Shown here one piece after another: positions 34,670 through 46,497 of a stretch of 64,000 bases of DNA (the stretch's first letter is position 1; each line of letters begins with the position of its first letter). Below the pieces are notes generated by a model that was not told the DNA's origin, searched no databases, and saw nothing but the letters and a program-made list of their open reading frames with translations. A program made the position numbers and the translations under genes. Source of the stretch: Ceratothoa steindachneri (taxonomy: Eukaryota; Arthropoda; Malacostraca; Isopoda; Cymothoidae); contig OZ018322.1 of assembly GCA_963969495.1 (NCBI GenBank), forward strand, positions 155,970,848 through 156,034,847, read 5' to 3'.

Positions 34670-35215
34670 CCACAATATTTGAATCAAGATTTTATTTATA
34701 AATATCGGACTTGTTTCGGCAAGTTACAAAATGCCATTTTTACTAATAATGGAGAAACTAGACAAGGAACACAGTATATATAAGGTAAGCCACATGCTAA
34801 ACAAAATTAAACCGCCAGAAACAATCTGGGAAAAGTTCAAGTGTATCTGGGGCAAATGACAAGCTAAACAAAATGAAATGTAACAGGAAACAATCTGGAA
34901 AGTTTCTAATCTCTGAAAAACATTGCTTTCCAAGATTTATAAATTCGAAGGCGACTTTATTCGATCTATATTTATTAAATTGACCTTATCGTGATTGACC
35001 TTCAGATAAATTGAAATTATCAAATTTGTTGATGAGAATAGATTCCACAATTCTCCTCTTAATATAATTGTTTGATTTAAAAATGATTTTTGCTTGGTTG
35101 AAATTAATTCTATGGTCGTGATTTTGCATGTACGTAAAGAGACTTGAAGAGTTCGTACACCTTCTCTCATCGGCTTACCATTATCTTTCACTGATATATA
35201 TCACGCTAATGTGAT
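34670..35215 (-). pseudogene. Penelope-like element 3, nuclease end and tail
   Basis: On the minus strand, LFTYMQNHDHRINFNQAKII and FKSNNYIKRRIVESILINKF then DNFNLSEGQ (35,160-34,985) match the end of a Penelope-like GIY-YIG domain, with Glu in RRIVESILI. The GIY-YIG strands themselves are missing. The tail contains CTTGCCGAAACAAGTCCG (about 34,705-34,725) and AAATAAAATC. It sits directly beside the 5' LTR of the LTR element, which inserted a few bases away in a TA stretch. Confidence 0.75.
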
Positions 35216-35233
35216 ATCTTTTCCTATATATAT

Positions 35234-36617
35234 TGTGATAGAACGAGTTAAATCTGTGTTAAATTCAACTCCTATCCCATATTAGTTAAAACCTCGAGGA
35301 GGCCCACGTGCATCTTCGATTCGAGGCTTGGAGTCTTATTAACAGCTGCCGGACGTCAATGTTTAAACAAGGAGGTTATCGTCCCCCCGTTCGCCCCCAT
35401 ACGCCGACCTCGCCAGATCGAGTTAGGCTTATGAACAGATAAGGCATTTTTCTCCGGCCCAGCTGTGCGTTCCCTCCAAGCTTTCACTCCATTTTCCCCC
35501 ACGCCAAGGAGATGTCCTGTCTATTTATATGGAAAATTTACCACTAAGATCAGATTGGAGATCCAGATTTTCGTCGCGAAACATCACCACGACCCTCTCT
35601 CCCTTTGTGCGCCAAGGGACCTCGGCCTCGAGATTCACCATCACTTGTCCAGGAGGACAATATTCCTTGAGTGCCAAAGGTTCGAGCCTTTAGTGACGTC
35701 AAGTCCCCAAGGCACTCCCCCCCTGCTGTTCAAGGAGAACAGCATTAGAACAGCCATTGTTCGTTTTGAGCCCTTCGCCAAGAAACGGTTCTCATCCCCC
35801 GCTGTTGTTTAAGGGAGAACAACATTAGAACAGCCATTGTTCGTTTTGAGCCCTTCGCCAAGAAACGGTTCTTCCCCCCTCCCTGTTGTTCAAGGGAGAA
35901 CAACATTAGAACAGCCATTGTTCGTTTTGAGCCCTTCGCCAAGAAACGGTTCTCATCCCTCCCCTGTTGTTCAAAGGAGAACAACATTAGAACAGCCATT
36001 GTTCTTGAGCCCGTAGACAAGAGACGGTTCTCATCCCCCCCTTTGTTCAGAAGAGAACAACCTAGAACAGCCATTGTTCTTCCAGCCGTTCGTCGAGTAA
36101 CGGTTCTCCTTTCCAAGACACCTCGTCGGGATCCTTTTATCCCCCCCCCCTTCGGCTGGAACTCGCCAGCGGACCGAATACTCCTTCAAGTACCTTCCAC
36201 TGCACCCTAATGAAGTTACGTAAGCCAAGCGTCACCTTTTGAGTATTGATCCCATATTTGTCAATTCTATCCAGTGCTTTAAATGGTTTATCGAACCATC
36301 CCATCTCTTGAACTCCATATTTGTTTTACCTTTTTTGATCCCTTAAATCCTTGGATTAGCCCGAGTCTCCACGACCCTTTCCATTCTGTTTGTCAATATT
36401 TTCCGTTTTTGTGTATTGTTTATAGTTATTATTAATAAAACTCTATTTTATTAATGATAGCAATATTATTATCCTTGAGCTCAGTTCCACTTCTTAAGCA
36501 TTTTGAAGATACATAATATCGGCCGCCAAGACAGTAAAACGCACTCTAGAGATAATTAAGGAAGTTCCCTCAACGAATAGTGTTATATATAGTATCGTCG
36601 GGAGTCATTCTACGACA
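35234..36617 (+). repeat. 5' LTR (1,384 bp)
   Basis: Starts TGTGATAGAACGAGTTAAAT, ends ATTCTACGACA. Contains a TATTTATATGG-type TATA candidate near 35,522, a tandem array of five units (35,723-36,112) and a polyadenylation signal AATAAA at 36,434-36,439. At least six substitutions separate it from the 3' LTR in the parts I compared. Confidence 0.93.
35723..36112 (+). repeat. Tandem array in 5' LTR, five units of about 80 bp
   Basis: Units start near 35,723, 35,801, 35,882, 35,963 and 36,041. Each contains GAGAACAACATTAGAACAGC, CATTGTTC, then a GAGCCC...AAACGGTTCT block and a C run. GAACAA and TTGTTC inside a unit are complementary. The 3' LTR has four units. Confidence 0.9.
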
Positions 36618-36637
36618 TATATATATATACTATTTAA

Positions 36638-36656
36638 TTTGGTATCAGGTGTGTGA
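36638..36656 (+). promoter_or_regulatory. Candidate tRNA primer-binding site
   Basis: TGGTATCAGGTGTGTGAGG begins 20 nt after the LTR end. TGG matches the CCA end of any tRNA, and TGGTATCAG is a frequent start of primer-binding sites. The gap to the LTR is filled by a short TA run. Confidence 0.55.
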
Positions 36657-36984
36657 GGTTTAACGCTATATCTTTGCAAACACTGGTCTCAGTCGAGTAA
36701 AGCATAGTGTTATTCGTTATAATAATAGAATATAGTAGTTCCCTTTTGTTTTAACGATTGCTATCCCCTTTTTTTTTGAAAATTAAGAAGCTGGAGTAGC
36801 TCAAGGAATGGTTATAATAATTTGTTGTTGTTTTTTTTTTGTGATTTTAGTCAGCGGTTATTTAGATCGAGAAACCAAGTACGAATAGGTCAGTGCCCAT
36901 ATTTAGGTAGGCTAATTCTATAGAGGCATAATTCTTGTTGCAAGGAATTTTAGTTGGTTGACTAGTGCGCCCCCAAGTGCAAAG

Positions 36985-39156
36985 ATGACTCAGTTTGAAA
37001 TCTTTAAAGCGCAAGGAGAGTCCTGTGGACTTTCCGGAAAAGAACTAATTGAGTACATTCAAGAGGAGCAAAGAAGAGAAATACAACGAGAAGAAAGAGA
37101 AAGAGAGGAACGGATAAGACTAGCTGACCTTCAGATTGAATTAGCTCGGATTAAAGCAGAAGTTCAAAGAAAAAAGGTAGAAAAAGAAAGAGAAAGAGAG
37201 GAACGGGGAAGAGTAATCCAACGAGAAGAACGAGATGGAAAAATACAACGAGAAGAACGAGAAAAAGAAATCCAACGAGAAGAAAGAAGGACGGATTCGC
37301 GCCCCTTCCCAGGAAAGCTGACAAAGTTTCCAAGCCCCGTAAAACCCCAAAACTTCTTTCCCCAAAACCAACAACGGGACTCCAAACCTCCCGTTAAGAC
37401 TTCTCCTCCATTTCTCTTCCCGAAGCGACCAACCATATGCTTCACCTGTGGAGTAGAAAACCACATGAGCTGGAATTGCCCCCAAAATTCTAGGCTTAAA
37501 AGCGGACCAGGCAACCAAGTTCACCAGATTAATGCCACCCCGGCTCCTTCGGTGGTGCAGACCCAAGCAGAAACTTCTCCCCCTCCGTCAGGCCACCAGG
37601 TAAATTTTGTTTTTGGTAAAAGTTCATCGGGAACTTTGAAATATGAGGAGGGCAGCGTGGACAGCTGTCGAGTATCGACTCTCGTCAGGGACACAGGATG
37701 TACATGCTTCATCGTGTCCGACGAACTCCTCCCAGTGGCCTCTAACCACGAAAAATTTGCGGTGGTACGTGACTACCTTGGGCGGGCGAACAGATTCCCC
37801 GTCGCTAGATGTTACCTGCAGTGTCAATATTATAATGGCTGGGCTGAAGTCATTGTAGCACCAATAAAATTCTGTTCCGTACTTATAGGAAAGAGCCCCC
37901 AAGTAAGTTTCGACCCTGTCTTTCAGGCCGCCCTTCCTCAAGGCCGAGATAAGAAAGAAGCCCAGGAGCCCGTCCCCATCAGAACCCCGATACCGTCCGA
38001 TTTCTCGGAGACCCCTAACCAGGACTTTAGGACGGAAAAAGAGGAATGTGATTCACTAAAACCCTTAGGTGATAAGGCCCCAGACAAGGACACGGAGACT
38101 GTCCTTGGACCCCAAGAAAAAAAGAACCCCCAACGCGCCCATGGAGATACCTTCGTAGAACTAGACGAAGCATCGGCGCTTGAAGAGGATTGCCCCGCGG
38201 AGTCCCTTAAGGTAATCCAGACAGTGTGCATCCAACCTGATGCCGATTACCCTCCTCCTTCCCTACCAGGCAAGTCTTTGGAACCCTCTAACCTGGATAG
38301 TGACGCGCAGCTGACACCACGTCAGAAGAGTCAGCTCCAAGAACTAATTAAATGGAATCACCATTTATCCACCCTATTAGCTCTTTTCGAGCAACTGCGT
38401 GAAAATGGCCTCACCATTGGCCCCAGCAAATGCCAGTTTGCCCACGAAACCATCAAATATTTGGGTTTCAAAATAGGACAAAGCAAGTCAGGTCCCCACG
38501 AGAACAAGATTAAGGCAATCGCCGACATGCCCCTCCCGATTACAAAGAAGCCATTAAGATCGATCCTAGGATCAGCTTCTCCCTATCAGCGATTTGTTCC
38601 GAATTTCGCTGCAATTTTGGCCCCCCTATGCCCCCTTCAGGAAAAGAATTTCCCCGATCGTTTACGTTGGAATGATGTCGCTGTTTCCCGTTGTAATCAG
38701 CTCAAAAGTAAGTTCATTTCTGCCCCCATTTTTAAGTTGCCCAACCCGGAAAAATCCTTTGGGGTTAAGACCGACGTGATCAACGAGGGCATTGGAGGTG
38801 TACTCCTTCAATACGTGGATGACAGAACGAGTCATCCAGTTGCATATGCTAGCCATCTATTATTACCACGCGAAAAGAGATATGCCACTAGAGAAAAGAT
38901 AGCTCTATCAATTATCTGGGTCATAGACAAATTCAAGCTGTACTTGATATGTAAAGATTTTCAAATAGGAACCGACCACCGTCCGTTAGCCTATATTAGG
39001 AATTTGAGACACTCAAACGGCCGCATCATGCGCTGGAGTTTACTCTTGCAAGAGTATCGGTTTAAAATAAATTATATCAAAGGTTCCGATAACCAGGTCG
39101 CTGACGCACTCAGTAGGAATGCGTTACCGAATAGCGTAGAACAATTGTATTCATAG
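36985..39156 (+). CDS. Fused Gag-protease-RNase H polyprotein, internally deleted
   Basis: First ATG at 36,985; the frame is open back to a TAA at 36,913 and runs 724 codons to TAG. Residue positions are from this ATG. 1-30: MTQFEIFKAQGESCGLSGKE, a Gag N-terminal start. 30-105: highly charged Arg/Glu coiled coil. About 150-163: zinc knuckle CFTCGVENHMSWNC (C-x2-C-x4-H-x4-C). About 233-300: aspartic protease with RDTGCTCF (Asp-Thr-Gly) and SVLIGK. 300-455: acidic linker matching gypsy copy 1. 455-560: jump from RQKSQLQELI to KWNHHLSTLLALFEQLREN, then thumb-like sequence. 560-720: RNase H with KTDVINEGIGGVL, ATREKIALSI, GTDHRPLAYI and QVADALSR. Missing: capsid, integrase, RT palm with YxDD. The frame survived all deletions. 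It could supply protease, RNA-binding and RNase H only. Expression is not known. Confidence 0.9.
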   Translation: MTQFEIFKAQGESCGLSGKELIEYIQEEQRREIQREEREREERIRLADLQIELARIKAEVQRKKVEKEREREERGRVIQREERDGKIQREEREKEIQREERRTDSRPFPGKLTKFPSPVKPQNFFPQNQQRDSKPPVKTSPPFLFPKRPTICFTCGVENHMSWNCPQNSRLKSGPGNQVHQINATPAPSVVQTQAETSPPPSGHQVNFVFGKSSSGTLKYEEGSVDSCRVSTLVRDTGCTCFIVSDELLPVASNHEKFAVVRDYLGRANRFPVARCYLQCQYYNGWAEVIVAPIKFCSVLIGKSPQVSFDPVFQAALPQGRDKKEAQEPVPIRTPIPSDFSETPNQDFRTEKEECDSLKPLGDKAPDKDTETVLGPQEKKNPQRAHGDTFVELDEASALEEDCPAESLKVIQTVCIQPDADYPPPSLPGKSLEPSNLDSDAQLTPRQKSQLQELIKWNHHLSTLLALFEQLRENGLTIGPSKCQFAHETIKYLGFKIGQSKSGPHENKIKAIADMPLPITKKPLRSILGSASPYQRFVPNFAAILAPLCPLQEKNFPDRLRWNDVAVSRCNQLKSKFISAPIFKLPNPEKSFGVKTDVINEGIGGVLLQYVDDRTSHPVAYASHLLLPREKRYATREKIALSIIWVIDKFKLYLICKDFQIGTDHRPLAYIRNLRHSNGRIMRWSLLLQEYRFKINYIKGSDNQVADALSRNALPNSVEQLYS

Positions 39157-39550
39157 GATTAGTATCTCCATGTAGGTATATACCGTCTTGTACGACTTAA
39201 TTTAAGATTCTTTTGTAATATAGTTAATTAATGTATATGTCTGAATTTTGTAACGCTCAATGTCTAATTTTTTTTTGATGTATATATATTTGTTCTTATT
39301 AATTTACGTATAAATTATTTTGTCCCGTATGTACTAAGTTTATAACATTTCATTGTTCCATGCCCTTTTTTTTTATTAAGTTGTATTAAAGGTTATTTTC
39401 CCCTGTAATCTAAAGATCAAAATAATCATGTACTGAGGTAATACTAGTTAGGTGCAGGAAGATACGGTTGGTACAAGAAAACGAGTTCCCTACAACGGAG
39501 CTCTATCGTTGTCCCTTCTCTCTTTTTTTTTCGAAGTGACAACTTCCCCT
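39157..39550 (+). other. 3' non-coding part of the LTR element
   Basis: AT-rich with several T runs, no ORF. It leads to the polypurine tract. Confidence 0.7.
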
Positions 39551-39562
39551 GGAATGGAGGGG
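39551..39562 (+). other. Polypurine tract
   Basis: GGAATGGAGGGG lies directly against the TGTGATAG start of the 3' LTR, the standard position for plus-strand priming. Confidence 0.88.
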
Positions 39563-40858
39563 TGTGATAGAACGAGTTGAATCTGTGTTAAATTCAACTC
39601 CTATCCCATATTAGTTAAAACCTCGAGGAGGCCCACGTGCATCTTCGATTCGAGGCTTGGAGTCTTATCAACAGCTGCCGGACGTCAATGTTTAAACAAG
39701 GAGGTTATCGTCCCCCCGTTCGCCCCCATACACCGACCTCGCCAGATCGAGTTAGGCTTATGAATAGATAAGGCATTTTTCTCCGGCCCAGCTGTGCGTT
39801 CCCTCCAAGCTTTCACTCCATTTTCCCCCACGCCAAGGAGATGTCCTGGCTATTTATATGGAAACTTTACCACTAAGATCAGATTGGAGATCCAGATTTT
39901 CGTCGCGAAACATCACCACGACCCTCTCTCCCTTTGTGCGCCAAGGGACCTCGGCCTCGAGATTCACCATCACTTGTCCAGGAGGACAATATTCCTTGAG
40001 TGCCAAAGGTTCGAGCCTTTAGTGACGTCAAGTCCCCAAGGCATTCCCCCCTGCTGTTCAAGGAGAACAGCATTAGAACAGCCATTGTTCGTTTTGAGCC
40101 CTTCGCCAAGAAACGGTTCTCATCCCCCGCTGTTGTTCAAGGGAGAACAACATTAGAACAGCCATTGTTCGTTTTGAGCCCTTCGCCAAGAAACGGTTCT
40201 CATCCCTCCCCTGTTGTTCAAAGGAGAACAACATTAGAACAGCCATTGTTCTTGAGCCCGTAGACAAGAGACGGTTCTCATCCCCCCCTTTGTTCAGAAG
40301 AGAACAACCTAGAACAGCCATTGTTCTTCCAGCCGTTCGTCGAGTAACGGTTCTCCTTTCCAAGACACCTCGTCGGGATCCTTTTATCCCCCCCCTTCGG
40401 CTGGAACTCGCCAGCGGACCGAATACTCCTTCAAGTACCTTCCACTGCACCCTAATGAAGTTACGTAAGCCAAGCGTCACCTTTTGAGTATTGATCCCAT
40501 ATTTGTCAATTCTATCCAGTGCTTTAAATGGTTTATCGAACCATCCCATCTCTTGAACTCCATATTTGTTTTACCTTTTTTGATCCCTTAAATCCTTGGA
40601 TTAGCCCGAGTCTCCACGACCCTTTCCATTCTGTTTGTCAATATTTTCCGTTTTTGTGTATTGTTTATAGTTATTATTAATAAAACTCTATTTTATTAAT
40701 GATAGCAATATTATTATCCTTGAGCTCAGTTCCACTTCTTAAGCATTTTGAAGATACATAATATCGGCCGCCAAGACAGTAAAACGCACTCTAGAGATAA
40801 TTAAGGAAGTTCCCTCAACGAATAGTGTTATATATAGTATCGTCGGGAGTCATTCTAC

Positions 40859-40862
<4 letters not shown>
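39563..40862 (+). repeat. 3' LTR (1,300 bp)
   Basis: Same boundaries as the 5' LTR, with AATAAA at 40,679-40,684. The tandem array has four units (40,050-40,358). Its second unit carries the left part of unit 2 and the right part of unit 3 of the 5' LTR, so exactly one unit is missing. Confidence 0.93.

Positions 40863-40922
<60 letters not shown>
40862..40922. repeat. (TA)n microsatellite
   Basis: Pure TA between the 3' LTR and a minus-strand SINE; it also contains the target sequence of the LTR element. Confidence 0.95.
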
Positions 40923-41309
<387 letters not shown>

Positions 41310-42289
41310 GTTGGCCAGAGAATGGCCAGAAAGCCATTCCCTTTATTTTTTCATATAGTTGCTGACTACTGTTTGGGTATTCCTTTCCTCTTCACATCCA
41401 AATTTATTACTCATGCTTTTTCTTTTTCGAATATAAATGTTCGGATAGTCTAATAATTTTTTTTAAACAAAGAGAACGGTTAGGAGGAGAAGAAAATACT
41501 ATATATTTAACGATGAGTTATATGGTATTATAACCGGCAGTCCCAAATATTGCGAAACAGTGAATACTAAGACTTTAATTACTGGAGCCCACTCATTTCG
41601 TAGTAATTGGTTATAAATGACAATTTCTTCTCCGAACCGAGCACAGCAGGTAAATTCCTGTACAAAACGTTGTATTACAACCAGCTCTGACTTGAAGATA
41701 AAAGTAGCACCTGGAAAGCGTAGAAAGCGTAGAAGTTCACCCCCCTCATCGGATTTTGAGCCAGCCCTGTACGCCGGTACTGCTCCTACGTGAAATTGAA
41801 TGTGCTTTCAAGAAAGATGAACACTGCTCCTTATGCTGTAGAGCTTTGTGGGTATATGCGTAGCGAAAAACGTCCAAAGATGGTACCAATTAGGATTTCT
41901 TCATGAGTATAATCAGCAACACTGCCGGCTGGAAGCTACAACGAGCTCTCGAAGGAGCGAGGTTTTCCTTAACCCAAAGGAGTTATGATATGATAGCGTC
42001 ACGTCGGCAAAAACTCCGTTGCGATCGAAAACGGAGGTATTGAGCACCTTTAGAGAGAATGCGATTTATCAGGCTCTCTGGTACACACACATAAGACACT
42101 GTGTATGTTCTAAGGTGAGCAGCAGCTGACCAGCATCGGCATCACTCGCCAAGCATTGACCAGTGTGGAGGATCCTACCAAACAAACTTTCACAATTGAC
42201 GTTCTTCTGCCGATGCTTAAATCTTGCATTTTTTGACTAGCTTAAAACGAATAAAGAAGTGGTAAAAGTCGTTAAATATTATTATTCTT
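41310..42289. other. No gene recognised
   Basis: No ORF with recognisable motifs and no repeat structure seen. Confidence 0.4.
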
Positions 42290-43190
42290 CACCTTAAGTG
42301 ATGAAATCCATGAAAAAAAAGAATGTCCATGTCTTAGGTACCAGAGACATATCTTAAGTGAAGGGTCAGTCAGATTCACGACCAAGAAGCAGTGCAACTC
42401 TTATGCACCCATGCGGCTCCCATTTAAGAGAAATTCCGCGTGAGGGTTGGGCCATTCATGACGACAGAACTACACCAAGTAGCCTTGGTCATAGAAAAGA
42501 GAAAGCCTTGCCTTTCGACAAAGCGAGAGATGCGATTTAGGTTTTGCCGAGCCTATGCTCCTAAGTATGCATCTGGGCCAGATCATAAGAGGTCGAAAGG
42601 TCACATACGTACATCAAAGCGAGAACATATTCCGGCATCAGCAAGCTTATAGTGTTTATGCAAAAAGGGAAAGAGAGGACACTTACGATACTTCCCTGCG
42701 GGACACTCTCTTCCTACCTTATTTTACTGGAGAGCTCTAACAAAGTATTTGCGGAATTGACCATCTAGAAGGAACTCAGAAAAGAAATTTGGGAGGCCTC
42801 CTCTTTCGCACATAATAGGGATGGCTTACAGGGTACAGTATCTTCATGCGACACCATGCAATTTCTTCATGCTAAAGAGGCCTTTCCATGCACCTCAGAC
42901 TCTTGGCGCTTTCCTATTTGACAGCCCTGAATACCGTGGCGACCGATATGTTCTTCTTCGCAAGCGCAGTCATTTTGAGCATCGGATCATATTTGAAGGC
43001 CTTTCTCTAGCCAAGCGATTGAGAAATCGAGATCTGCCTGGATGAGGTCGATCTATGAAGTAGTCCCTGTTCTTGAGCCTCTCCGCGATTCTGTGGACGG
43101 ACATCCGGATCACTTTGAGCCGTTTGATTTTGTCCAAAGTGTTGTGGTCCGCACGCAGTTTTGCTGATTCTCGATTCTTTTCACTTCAAT
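42290..43190 (-). pseudogene. Jockey-type LINE RT fragment
   Basis: The minus strand reads ESVPQGSIVSVLSFPFCINT (motif B: VPQGS), then ISLLMPEYVLALMYVCDLST, where YVCD stands for the catalytic YVDD of motif C, then RFVERQGFLFSMTKATWC, matching the GF.FS..KT block that follows motif C in Jockey-type reverse transcriptases. After a shift, NPHAEFLLNGSRMGA continues the pattern. Upstream (43,190-42,760) only a loose RT-like register can be followed. Motif C is mutated and stops are frequent, so the copy is dead. It may be the same broad class as the RNase H tail at 3.1-4.0 kb. Confidence 0.72.
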
Positions 43191-44260
43191 CTCGACACAC
43201 CTGAAAAGAATGAAAAAGACGTTTTAATAACACATGCTGGGAAAGTAAAACTAAAATTTCTTTTAACAGAACTTTTCTATCACACGTAAACCTCTCGCAA
43301 GATCATAAAACCGAGAGTAACATAACTTTTACAAAACCCAGTATGAAGAAACTTATTCAAGAGTTTTTATAATCCTAAATGGGTTAAATAATCCTAAAGC
43401 ATCATTTTTCTCCAGTAGGACATCGCCAACAGAATTGAATTTAATAGGGCAAAGTTTACTCTCAATTTGATACTTTCAACATATTGCAATTTTTTTCTGA
43501 TTGCATGGAGTTTTTGAGTTAGAGAGATCTAAATGTCACTAAGCCGAATGGACGACCACCTTATAAGGTTAACTATTATCATATCGGCAAATATGTTCCT
43601 TATTTCCTTCAATATTATTCATGTCTATCGACAGGGCTTGTTTTAGACATATTTATACTTCTACGATGGAGATATTCTCCCAAAATATTACAGGTGCTGC
43701 TATGTAAGAACTGGACACGCCTAAGGGAGAAGATTTTTTTAATGAGAAAAAATTTTGTAAGTTTTAACAATATCGAAGAGGGAGAATGATTTGAGAAAAG
43801 TTTTCTAACTTGTAATTAATTATGGTAATTTTAGTCATTTTCTTCATTCCCTTCAAGGCATAACTTGCTCTGGCTCCACCAAAACAGTTACTATTGAGGT
43901 CGAAAAAATAGTCGTATGTAATCATGGAATTCAAAGGCTACCCTAACCCTTAACCTAATGATTAAACAAAGCATAAACTGCATACAAAATATAATTAGAA
44001 AAACTTTGAATATGCAATAACATAATTTATTTTTACTACTTTTAAACAAGATTTGGAAACTGTAAAGCTGTAAACCAATAATAATAGTGCAAGAAGTGCT
44101 TCTTTCAGATTACCACGGATTTCCACTTGTGTTCTCCTCTGTCTAAATGGGCACTTGCAGTTATAATTGGATCCAAATAAGGGGGAAGCTGTTGCATAAT
44201 GAGTCTGCTGTCTCTCAATCCGAATTCGCTCCACTCGGTGATTAATCGAAACTGAATTAT
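43191..44260. other. No gene recognised
   Basis: Open frames up to 99 codons (44,294-43,995, minus) show no recognisable motif. Confidence 0.35.
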
Positions 44261-46490
44261 CTAAACTTGGCTCAGCTGAAATTCGGCGCTCCACTCATCT
44301 AGACGTTTTTTCCCTTGTGATTTGATACTGCGTTTATGCTCAGTTCTCACTTTCTTCCGAAAAAGCCTAAAGTTATTTTGCTTTACCACCGCATCCTTTA
44401 CCAAATGAATTAATTTCCATCTCAAATTCTTTGAAAGAGGAATCCGGACGTTCGTCATACAGTTATAGTATAGTTACAGTCTCATATTTACAAGGGGTAC
44501 TCGGGAAGGCAAATTCACACAAATCACTACAAAAAATTGTTTTCTTTCACCTTTCTACTCTTTTAAGCCATTCTGACGTAGTTGGCGCGACTGATGAAAT
44601 ATTATCACTATTAAAATCTAAATTGTTAAGTAATGTAATAATAACAACAGATGACAATTCGCTGTTGACCATTAATTTCGAAATATGTGCACTTTCTTTA
44701 TTCGACATATTGAATTTGCTCGCCAAAGTTATTCTTTCTTTATTGTTTCCGCATCTTGTTCATTCTATTCATTCTCCTATTTCTCCTAACACATAATCAC
44801 TTTCTAAAATCATTTACTTCTCACTGGCTGTTTTCCTAATAATAATACAATATTATATTATAATTATATTACCTGAACATCTTGTCTAAAAATTTAATAA
44901 ATATTATATTAAATCTCCTAAATTTTATTTAGATTAAATACACGCTATAACCCCTAAATATATAATATTACTTAGTAGTATGAGAATAAAACTACTTTGT
45001 TTCTTGAATCTATTCTTTAAACTGTTAAAAGTCATTGACTAGGAGGTCATGGTGAAGGAAAACATGAAGATGGCTGTCGATGGTTCGTAGACGGTACATT
45101 CTTCGATTTCCATAGTTCATGATCTTTTGAGAAGCTGAATATAGAAATAGGTTTTAATTGTGATGGTTTTGGGCTAATCCAACGTAATTTTCAGTTATAT
45201 ATTGTTAAGCAACAACCTCAAAAAGTTTGATACAAGCTTACAAACCGTGGGCAAATGCTTTTTAATGATGTAATGTTGTACATAAATCTTCTTAATAGTC
45301 ATAGCATCCGCCATGACTGCTGCCTAAATGAAGCGTAAATCAAAAGGGAAGATAATATCGTTCCAAGCTGTAGTCTCTAGTTTTTCTCGTCGAAAGCCTT
45401 TCATGATCCAATCTGATTCTACATCACTTACGACCTAATTCCATAACCAATCAGCATTTAGTATTTTGCAATGACGCTGCTGCGCTCCTAATTGACGCTA
45501 AATCATTTAAAACAATGACTACCGATTCGTCAACTTTGCGGGTTGCTCCGATACTTTTAATGAAGTTATTACAAAGTTCAGTGGACAAGACGATTTAGTT
45601 ATCCAATTATTTCAATATCATGGTATTCTACCTAGAATCTGAAAGTGTCCTAAGTATGTTAATTTTTGCAAAATAAGCAGAAACTTTAATCTTTTTTGCC
45701 TGAAGTACATTAAACCAGGTACTACGATCTGCAGTGACTCGTGAAGCCCATATTTGTCCTTGGATTATCTTAATTTCATCCATGAAATGGTAAATCATAG
45801 TGAGAACTTTGTTGACCCTGATTGCATGGCACACACTAACAACATTGAACGTCTCTGAAAAAGGTGGGTGATAATGTTCATTTTTAATTAAAAAACCCAC
45901 TTTTTGTATTTTGCACAAGAAAAAAAACCAGTCTCTGAATTACATCCCCCCATCTCATTTTAAGCAAAATTAAATAGGAATTATCCACGAAATAGAGGTC
46001 AGTCACATTTACTAAGGGAAATTTAGAAAGGTTTAGTTGTTTATTAATCACCGAATGTCGTACCTTGGATGGGTTTATCTCGGTTTTGTATGGAAATCTG
46101 GTAACCAGGCAATATTCAGTGGATTTTTCAATAAAAGAAATTGGTGTAGAAGTGGATGTAGGGGAGGGAAAGGAAACGTGCATAAAATATATAGCCGAGC
46201 ATACAACAAAGATGACTTATTTGGAACATAAAACTGGATATGCAGCTTTTCTGAAACTATCTTGCAACTGTAGTAAAGGAAAAAAATAATAAAATACGAA
46301 CAATACCACTACTACTATTAATTATATCCCAACACTTACGTCTATTTAAGCCTTCGCACATATTCTCTTCGAGTGCACTTTGTTTCAGAAGTATAAACAC
46401 CTAATTTTTTACCTAAATTTTTCTTTTTATTTCGTTTCGATTATAATTCCGACCGTTTCGCCACAAGGACTAGGAAGCACTAAGTGATTG
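44261..46490. other. Unidentified open frames, no supported gene
   Basis: Moderate open frames occur at 44,458-44,261 (minus, Lys/Arg rich), 44,431-44,796 (plus), 45,918-45,628 (minus, with FSETFNVVSVCHAIRVNKVL) and 46,183-45,884 (minus). None has a motif I recognise. The two adjoining minus frames at 45.6-46.2 kb could be one decayed gene joined by a frameshift, but I cannot name it. Confidence 0.3.
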
Positions 46491-46497
46491 CTGAGCA

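Larger units (their letters stand above)
35234..40862 (+). mobile_element. Ty3/gypsy-type LTR retrotransposon, internally deleted
   Basis: Complete element boundaries are visible: 5' LTR, primer-binding-site candidate, one long ORF, polypurine tract and 3' LTR. LTRs begin TGTGATAG and end CTACGACA (TG...CA). Both flanks are TATAT, compatible with a 5-bp target duplication inside a TA tract. About 5.6 kb in total. The coding region lacks the capsid part of Gag, integrase and the RT palm, so it cannot transpose alone and would depend on a full-length relative. Few substitutions separate the LTRs by eye, which implies a recent insertion. Gypsy copy 1 (15.4-17.6 kb) is a relative that keeps the missing integrase and RT. 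Confidence 0.92.

Noticed and set aside
35745..36116. Minus-strand frame with repeated MAVLMLF blocks (also 40,073-40,549)
   Set aside because: It is the antisense of the LTR tandem array; periodicity comes from the DNA repeat.
37141..37566. Minus-strand frame rich in Phe and Ser opposite the Gag coiled coil
   Set aside because: Antisense shadow of the Arg/Glu-rich GAA/AGA codons of the real polyprotein.
42358..43045. Plus-strand frames of 60-74 codons
   Set aside because: The minus strand carries the RT motifs VPQGS and YV.D in the right order, so the plus frames are shadows.
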